Shown piece after piece: positions 1 to 5,221 of a DNA stretch of 5,221 nucleotides; within the stretch, counting starts at the first letter, position 1, and the number at the start of each line of letters is the position of its first letter. The position numbers were made by a program, and so were the translations under genes. The notes beneath the pieces are model-generated. The model was not told the DNA's origin and made no database searches. It was given only the letters and a program-made list of their open reading frames with translations. Origin of the DNA: Treponema sp. (lineage in GTDB: Bacteria; Spirochaetota; Spirochaetia; Treponematales; Breznakiellaceae); assembly GCA_031273405.1 (NCBI GenBank), contig JAISRW010000012.1, positions 1-5,221 on the forward strand, read 5' to 3'.

Positions 1-3000
1 AACGCCCTGGAGCTTCTGGTCATGTCCGGCCGCAGCCTCCCCCACGCCCTGATGATGCTCATCCCCGAGTCCTGGAACAACAAGAACCCCATTCCCCAGG
101 AGCTTAAGGATTTTTACGAATACCACGCCTGTATTATGGAGCCCTGGGACGGCCCCGCCTCCATGGTTTTCTGCGACGGCCGCTATGTGGGGGGCACCCT
201 GGACAGGAACGGCCTCCGGCCTTCCCGCTATACGGTTACCAAAAACGACCTCATCGTCATGGGCTCCGAGACGGGGGTGCAGGACTTTGAGCCTGAGGAA
301 GTGGCCTACAAGGGCCGGCTCCTTCCGGGTAAGCTCCTCCTGGTGGATCTGGAAGAAGGCCGAATCATCCCCGACGAAGAAGCCAAGCGGAAGGTCTGTT
401 CCAGCCGGCCTTATTCCGAATGGGTGGGCCGCCAGGTCATCACCCTGTCCCAGGAGATCGACGCCCCGGCGGTTCACGAGGGCGGTAAAGACGCGGGCAA
501 GGGGATCGAAAAGACCGGTGAGGCCGGGAAATACGGCGAAGCTGTATTCGGCGATCCCTGGATCAAGACCGAAAATTCCGTGCTCTTTATGGAAAGGGCC
601 TTCGGCTATACCAGGGAAGACAGGGACTCCCTCCTGCTCCCCATGGCCATGGCGGGCCAGGAGCCTACCAGTTCCATGGGCACCGACACTCCCCTGGCGG
701 TTTTTTCCGACAAGCCCCAGCGGGTCTACGCCTACTTTAAACAGGTCTTTGCCCAGGTGACCAACCCTCCCATCGACTCTATCCGGGAAGATCTGGTTAT
801 GACCCTGACCAGTTTTGTGGGGCCCCAGGAAAATCTCCTTGAAGAAACCGAAAGCCGCTGCCGCCGCGTCAAGGTGCTCAACCCGGTTATGACTCCCGCC
901 GATTTGGACGCCCTCAAGGAACTAAAGCCTTCGGTGTTTAAGTCCAAAACCCTTGACGCCACATTCAAAAGCGGCGGGGAAAAAGGAAAGAACGAAAAGT
1001 GCGCTCTTGAGGCGGCTCTGGACAGGCTGATCGACGAGGCGGCGGAGGCGGTGAACGAAGGGGTCTCCCTCATCGTGCTTTCGGACCGGGGCGCCCTGTC
1101 CCCCGAAGCGGGGCGGGTTCCTGTCCCGGCGCTGCTGGCGGCCGGGGCGGTGCATCACGGCCTCATGCGCCGGGGCCTGCGGATGAAGGCGTCGATCATC
1201 GTCGAGTCCGCCGAGCCCAGGGAGATCATGCACTACGCCCTGCTCTTTGGTTACGGCGCGGATCTCATCGTGCCTTACGGTGCGCTGGCCTCGATTGCCG
1301 CCATCTGCCGGGGGTCCGACGGCAAGCGGGCCGGGGATTTTGCCCATGCCAAAAAGTTCTATCTCAAGGGCCTGGCCAAGGCTATGCTCAAGGTTATGTC
1401 CAAAATGGGGACCAGTACGCTCCGGTCCTACCGGGGCGCCCAGATCTTCGAAGCCATCGGGCTTGGTCCCGCCGTAATCGAAAAATGCTTCCAGGGCGCT
1501 TTGAGCCGCATTTCCGGCGCGGGCTTCCGGGAGCTGGAAGGGGAGGCCCTCGCCCATTACCGTAACGCCCGGGAAGCCCTGGATCGCTCCGAGGCGGTTC
1601 CCGCTCCCGGCGACTATCTGCTGGATATGGCGGGCCAGTACCGCTGGCGCAAGTACGGGGAACGCCACGCCTGGAACCCCGAAACCATTCATCTTCTGCA
1701 ATGGGCTTCCAGAACGGCGGACTATTCCAGGTTCAAGCAGTTTAGCGCCGCCGCCGATGCCCTGAACCGGTCTCCCCACGTCATCCGCGGCCTCCTGGAC
1801 TTCGCGGCCCCCGGCTCGGCCAAAGGCGCCCCCGCCGGGCCCGTCCCCATAGAAGAAGTGGAAAGCGCCGGGGAGATAATGAAGCGTTTTACCACCGGGG
1901 CAATGTCCTTTGGCTCTATTTCCAAAGAAGCCCACGAAACCATAGCGGAGGCCCTCAATTCCATTCAGGGCCGCTCCAACTCGGGGGAAGGCGGCGAGGA
2001 CGCCGAGCGCTTTGAAAAACTCCCCGACGGCCGCTGGCTCAGGAGCGCTATCAAGCAGGTGGCTTCGGGCCGTTTCGGGGTTACCAGCGAATATCTGGCC
2101 AATGCCGTAGAGCTCCAGATCAAGATAGCCCAGGGCGCCAAGCCCGGCGAGGGCGGCCAGCTTCCGGGCCACAAGGTGGCGCCGGCCATTGCCAAGACCC
2201 GGCACTCCACGCCGGGGGTTACCCTCATAAGCCCGCCGCCTCACCACGACATCTACTCCATCGAGGATCTGGCGGAGCTCATTTTCGACCTCAAGAACGC
2301 CAACCCCGAAGCGCGGATCAGCGTAAAACTGGTATCCGAAAGCGGGGTGGGAACCATTGCCGCGGGGGTCGCCAAGGCCCACGCCGACAATATTCTTATA
2401 TCGGGCTACGACGGCGGAACCGGAGCGAGCCCCCAGTCGTCCATACGCCACGCGGGGCTGCCCTGGGAGCTGGGGCTTTCCGAAACCCACAAGGTGCTGG
2501 TGCAAAACGGCCTCAGGGGCCGGGTGCGGCTCCAGACCGACGGCCAGCTTAAGACCGGCCGGGACATCGTGATCGCCGGCATGCTGGGGGCCGAAGAATT
2601 CGGCTTCGGCACCTCCGCCCTCATTGTGCTGGGCTGCGTGATGATGCGGAAGTGTCATGAGAACACCTGCCCCATGGGCGTGGCTACCCAGGACCCGGAA
2701 CTGAGGAAGCGCTTTGCCGGCAAGTCGGCTCATCTGATCAATTTTTTCCGTTTCCTGGCCGAAGAAGTCCGGGAGATCATGGCTTCCCTGGGCTTCAGGC
2801 GCTTTAACGACCTGGTGGGCCGCTCGGATCTTCTGGTTTCCCGGCCAAGCCCCAAAGAAAAATCCGCCGGGGTGAATCTTGAGGGGATTCTTGAAAAGGC
2901 CGAGGGCCCCGCCGACATACCCGGCGGCAGGGATCTCTACTGTACCCAGTCCCAGATTCATAAAATCGAAAATGTCCTCGACAAGCATCTCATCGCCAGC

Positions 3001-3822
3001 TGCCTTTCGGCCCTGGACAGGAAGATCCCCACCCGCCTCCAGCTTGCCGTCAAAAACACCGACCGGGCCGTGGGGGCCATGCTCTCCTGGCAGGTGTCCA
3101 GGCGCTTCGGCGGCGAGGGGCTGCCCGAGAACTTTGTCACCGTAGACTTTACCGGTTCCGCCGGCCAGAGCTTCGGCGCTTTCCTTGCCAAGGGCATCAC
3201 CTTCCGCCTTGCGGGAGACGCCAACGACTACCTTGGCAAGGGCCTTTCGGGGGGCCGTATCGTGGCGGCGCCGCCCGCGGGCTCGACCTTTAAAACCAGC
3301 GAAAATATCATCGTAGGGAACACGGTGCTTTACGGCGCCACTTCGGGGGAGCTCTATGCGGCCGGCGTCGCCGGGGAGCGCTTCTGCGTGCGGAACTCCG
3401 GGGCCGTCGCCGTTGTGGAAGGCACCGGGGATCACTGCGCCGAGTACATGACCGGCGGGCGCATCGTGGTTCTTGGCCCCGTGGGCCGGAACTTCGCCGC
3501 CGGCATGTCCGGTGGTATAGCCTATGTGTTCAACCTGAACGGCAACTTTGAATTTTTCCTCAATAAGGGAATGGTTGAGCTTTCGGGCCTGGACAATGAG
3601 GAAGACGAAGGCTTTGTCAAAGACATGATCCGCAAGCATGTGTATTGGACAGGATCGGATTATGCCAAAAACATCCTGGACAACTGGGCGGAAAACAGGC
3701 AGAAGTTCATCAAGGTTCTGCCTGTGGAATACAAGCGGGCTCTGGAACAGATCAAGCTGGCCGAGTTGGACAAGCGGCTCTACGAGATCCGGGTGCTGGA
3801 AGAAATCGGCGACCGTACTTAG
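1..3822 (+). CDS. gltB: Glutamate synthase large (alpha) subunit, 5'-truncated by window edge
   Basis: The large subunit of glutamate synthase hydrolyses glutamine and uses the released ammonia to convert 2-oxoglutarate to glutamate in the cytoplasm. The frame is open from base 1 (NALELLVM) to a TAG stop. The ATG at 22 is internal, because the preceding residues already match the family, so the true start and the N-terminal catalytic cysteine lie upstream. Counting window codons, I see: the distal glutaminase domain (1 to about 155, with EPWDGPAS and TLDRNGLRPSRY); the central domain (from about 199, GQEPTSSMGTDTPLAVFSDK and TNPPIDSIRE); the FMN synthase domain (from about 624, with NSGEGGEDAERF near 660, GEGGQLPG at 716-723 and SGYDGGTGASP); the [3Fe-4S] ligands C879, C885 and C890 in Cys-x5-Cys-x4-Cys spacing; and the glycine-rich beta-helix (about 1049-1181). 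The 1,273 residues present plus about 220-260 missing fit the usual length near 1,500. It is co-transcribed with gltD. The family call is essentially certain. Confidence 0.97.
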   Translation, partial: NALELLVMSGRSLPHALMMLIPESWNNKNPIPQELKDFYEYHACIMEPWDGPASMVFCDGRYVGGTLDRNGLRPSRYTVTKNDLIVMGSETGVQDFEPEEVAYKGRLLPGKLLLVDLEEGRIIPDEEAKRKVCSSRPYSEWVGRQVITLSQEIDAPAVHEGGKDAGKGIEKTGEAGKYGEAVFGDPWIKTENSVLFMERAFGYTREDRDSLLLPMAMAGQEPTSSMGTDTPLAVFSDKPQRVYAYFKQVFAQVTNPPIDSIREDLVMTLTSFVGPQENLLEETESRCRRVKVLNPVMTPADLDALKELKPSVFKSKTLDATFKSGGEKGKNEKCALEAALDRLIDEAAEAVNEGVSLIVLSDRGALSPEAGRVPVPALLAAGAVHHGLMRRGLRMKASIIVESAEPREIMHYALLFGYGADLIVPYGALASIAAICRGSDGKRAGDFAHAKKFYLKGLAKAMLKVMSKMGTSTLRSYRGAQIFEAIGLGPAVIEKCFQGALSRISGAGFRELEGEALAHYRNAREALDRSEAVPAPGDYLLDMAGQYRWRKYGERHAWNPETIHLLQWASRTADYSRFKQFSAAADALNRSPHVIRGLLDFAAPGSAKGAPAGPVPIEEVESAGEIMKRFTTGAMSFGSISKEAHETIAEALNSIQGRSNSGEGGEDAERFEKLPDGRWLRSAIKQVASGRFGVTSEYLANAVELQIKIAQGAKPGEGGQLPGHKVAPAIAKTRHSTPGVTLISPPPHHDIYSIEDLAELIFDLKNANPEARISVKLVSESGVGTIAAGVAKAHADNILISGYDGGTGASPQSSIRHAGLPWELGLSETHKVLVQNGLRGRVRLQTDGQLKTGRDIVIAGMLGAEEFGFGTSALIVLGCVMMRKCHENTCPMGVATQDPELRKRFAGKSAHLINFFRFLAEEVREIMASLGFRRFNDLVGRSDLLVSRPSPKEKSAGVNLEGILEKAEGPADIPGGRDLYCTQSQIHKIENVLDKHLIASCLSALDRKIPTRLQLAVKNTDRAVGAMLSWQVSRRFGGEGLPENFVTVDFTGSAGQSFGAFLAKGITFRLAGDANDYLGKGLSGGRIVAAPPAGSTFKTSENIIVGNTVLYGATSGELYAAGVAGERFCVRNSGAVAVVEGTGDHCAEYMTGGRIVVLGPVGRNFAAGMSGGIAYVFNLNGNFEFFLNKGMVELSGLDNEEDEGFVKDMIRKHVYWTGSDYAKNILDNWAENRQKFIKVLPVEYKRALEQIKLAELDKRLYEIRVLEEIGDRT

Positions 3823-3826
3823 GAGG
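3821..3826 (+). promoter_or_regulatory. Shine-Dalgarno site of gltD, overlapping the gltB stop codon
   Basis: AGGAGG is a full-strength Shine-Dalgarno match, separated by 7 bases (AAACAGC) from the ATG at 3834. Its first two bases are the last two of the gltB TAG stop at 3820-3822. The spacing fixes the gltD start. The overlap suggests that ribosomes finishing gltB help load gltD, which would favour balanced subunit production. That coupling is inferred, not shown. Confidence 0.9.
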
Positions 3827-3833
3827 AAACAGC

Positions 3834-5221
3834 ATGGGCGATCCCAAGGGATTTTTGACGATAAAAAGAAGAGTCTCCGGTTACCGGCCGGTAGAAGAAA
3901 GAATAAACGATTACAGCGAGGTTGAAACCCGGCTCTCCGACGACGACCGGAGGCTCCAGGCTTCGCGCTGTATGGACTGCGGGGTGCCCTTCTGCCATTG
4001 GGCCTGTCCCGTCAGCAACGTTATGCCCGAATGGCAGGACAGGCTCTACCGGGGCGACTGGATAAGCGCCTGGGCGATTCTTGAGGATACCAACCCTTTC
4101 CCGGAATTTACCGGCCGGGTCTGTCCCGCCCTCTGCGAGGCTTCCTGCGTGCTGGGGGCCAACGACGAGCCGGTGACCATAAGGCAGAACGAATTCGCGG
4201 TGATTGAGAAGGCTTTTGAGCTGGGCCTGGTTGTGCCCAGGCCGCCCAGGAAGCGGAACGGGAAAAAGGTTGCCGTCGTGGGCGCCGGGCCCGCCGGCCT
4301 TTCGGCGGCCTATTTCCTCAACCGCTTCGGTTTTTCCGTGGTGGTCTACGAGGCGGATCGCAAGGCGGGCGGTTACCTCCGTTACGGTATTCCCGACTTC
4401 AAGCTGGACAAGAGCTTTATTGATCGGCGGGTAAAGATAATGGAAGCCGAAGGAGTGGAATTCAGAACCGGCGCCCGGATCGGTTCCGCCGCCTATGCCT
4501 TTGGCACCTCAGGCGGCGGCAGCCGGATCATAGATCCCAAAGAGCTGGAGACCGAATACGATCTGGCCCTCCTTACCATAGGCGCCAGGGACGCCAGGGA
4601 TCTTACGGTTCCGGGCAGGGAAAACGCCGGCATAGTCCAGGCCCTGGATTTCCTTTCCCTTCAGAACCGCAGCCTTGGCAAGGAAGATAACGAAGAGCTC
4701 GAGGCCGTCACCGCCTACGGCAAACGGGTGGTAGTTATAGGCGGCGGCGATACCGGTTCGGACTGCGTGGGCACCGCCAACCGCCAGGGAGCCGCCGGCG
4801 TTACCCAGATCGAAGTGATGCCCAAGCCCCCGGAGCATAGGCCCGATTCATCCCCCTGGCCGCTTTGGCCCACGGTTCTTAAAACATCGAGCTCCCATCT
4901 GGAAGGCGGAGAGAGGCTTTGGTCCGTGAACACCAAATCCTTTTCCGGCAGCGGCGGCAGGGTCGGCGCCATTCAGGCCTGCCGTGTGGACTGGGCCGGT
5001 CAAAACGGCAGATGGGTAATGACCGATATTCCGGGCACGGAATTTGAAATTCAGGCCGACCTGGTTCTCCTGGCCATGGGCTTTACCCACGTAGTCCAAG
5101 GCGGCATCGTCGCGGACTTGGGCCTGGAACTGGATCAGCGGGGCAACATCAAAACCGGGGGCACCTTCCACACCTCGAACCCCAAGGTCTGGGCCGCCGG
5201 AGACGCCAAAAACGGGGCGAG
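3834..5221 (+). CDS. gltD: Glutamate synthase small (beta) subunit, 3'-truncated by window edge
   Basis: The small subunit oxidises NAD(P)H and delivers electrons to the FMN of GltB. I translated it from the ATG at 3834, chosen for the AGGAGG site and the family-like opening MGDPKGFLTI. It stays open for 462 codons to the window end. The N-terminal domain has cysteines C46, C49, C54 and C58 (CMDCGVPFCHWAC) and C97, C101 and C105 (CPALCEASC), the pattern of the two [4Fe-4S] clusters in this family. The FAD-binding Rossmann motif is VVGAGPAGLSAAY (148-160) with acidic E173, then RYGIPDFKL (183-191). The NAD(P)H-binding motif is VIGGGDTGSDCVG (301-313). The second FAD segment ends in VWAAGDAKNGA (452-462), normally followed by a short C-terminal helix, so probably only about 30 residues are missing. 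Oddities are a glycine-rich loop near 221-232, Y181 in the GGYLRYG segment, and a PKPPE/PWPLWP region in the nucleotide-binding domain. Related GltD-like oxidoreductases exist, but adjacency to gltB settles the assignment. Confidence 0.96.
   Translation, partial: MGDPKGFLTIKRRVSGYRPVEERINDYSEVETRLSDDDRRLQASRCMDCGVPFCHWACPVSNVMPEWQDRLYRGDWISAWAILEDTNPFPEFTGRVCPALCEASCVLGANDEPVTIRQNEFAVIEKAFELGLVVPRPPRKRNGKKVAVVGAGPAGLSAAYFLNRFGFSVVVYEADRKAGGYLRYGIPDFKLDKSFIDRRVKIMEAEGVEFRTGARIGSAAYAFGTSGGGSRIIDPKELETEYDLALLTIGARDARDLTVPGRENAGIVQALDFLSLQNRSLGKEDNEELEAVTAYGKRVVVIGGGDTGSDCVGTANRQGAAGVTQIEVMPKPPEHRPDSSPWPLWPTVLKTSSSHLEGGERLWSVNTKSFSGSGGRVGAIQACRVDWAGQNGRWVMTDIPGTEFEIQADLVLLAMGFTHVVQGGIVADLGLELDQRGNIKTGGTFHTSNPKVWAAGDAKNGA

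Noticed and set aside
22..24. ATG as the possible start of gltB
   Set aside because: The seven codons before it (NALELLV) continue the conserved glutaminase-domain sequence in the same frame, and there is no Shine-Dalgarno sequence; the gene simply begins before the window.
2401..2433. Tyrosine in SGYDGGTGASP of the GltB FMN domain
   Set aside because: This position varies between His, Asn, Phe and others among the GltB sequences I recall, so the substitution carries no clear meaning.
3823..3833. Possible terminator or promoter between gltB and gltD
   Set aside because: The 11-base gap is filled by the ribosome-binding site and spacer; there is no inverted repeat, T-run or promoter-like spacing.
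3638..3925. Plus-strand 95-codon frame spanning the gltB-gltD junction
   Set aside because: It overlaps two clearly recognised genes out of frame, has an Arg/Ser-rich composition typical of a shifted GC-rich reading, and resembles no family I know.
4509..5171. Several minus-strand open frames opposite gltD
   Set aside because: They mutually overlap, lie wholly opposite a convincing conserved gene, and have shadow-like composition with no recognisable motif.

Overview
The window lies inside a two-gene glutamate synthase (GOGAT) operon, read entirely on the + strand. It holds most of gltB (large subunit, 5' end cut off by the window edge) followed 11 bases later by most of gltD (small subunit, 3' end cut off). 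Both reading frames are intact, with no frameshift, internal stop, mobile element, RNA gene, CRISPR array or sizeable intergenic space.

Layout: bases 1-3822 encode the last 1,273 residues of GltB, in the order: distal part of the glutaminase (amidotransferase) domain, central domain, FMN/[3Fe-4S] synthase domain and C-terminal glycine-rich beta-helix. Bases 3821-3826 are a strong Shine-Dalgarno sequence overlapping the gltB stop codon. Bases 3834-5221 encode the first 462 residues of GltD: an N-terminal cysteine-rich iron-sulfur domain, then the FAD- and NAD(P)H-binding oxidoreductase domains. By comparison with the family, roughly 220-260 residues of GltB and a few tens of residues of GltD lie outside the window.

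The two subunits form one enzyme. GltD oxidises NAD(P)H and passes electrons through FAD and iron-sulfur clusters to the [3Fe-4S] cluster and FMN of GltB. GltB hydrolyses glutamine, channels the ammonia to its FMN site and reductively aminates 2-oxoglutarate. The net reaction is glutamine + 2-oxoglutarate + NAD(P)H to 2 glutamate, the second half of the GS-GOGAT ammonia assimilation route.

Organism: a bacterium with a GC-rich genome (about 60% GC judged by eye from a few lines) and strong avoidance of TTA, CTA and TCA codons. From memory, the protein sequences look closer to GOGATs of Bacteroidetes- or Spirochaete-like bacteria than to those of E. coli or Azospirillum. This placement is low-confidence and was not tested by alignment. 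I see no undescribed system here. The points worth a second look are modest: the nucleotide-binding region of GltD, a small loop insertion in GltD, an FAD-motif substitution, the tight gltB-gltD junction, and a long antisense open frame that codon bias explains.
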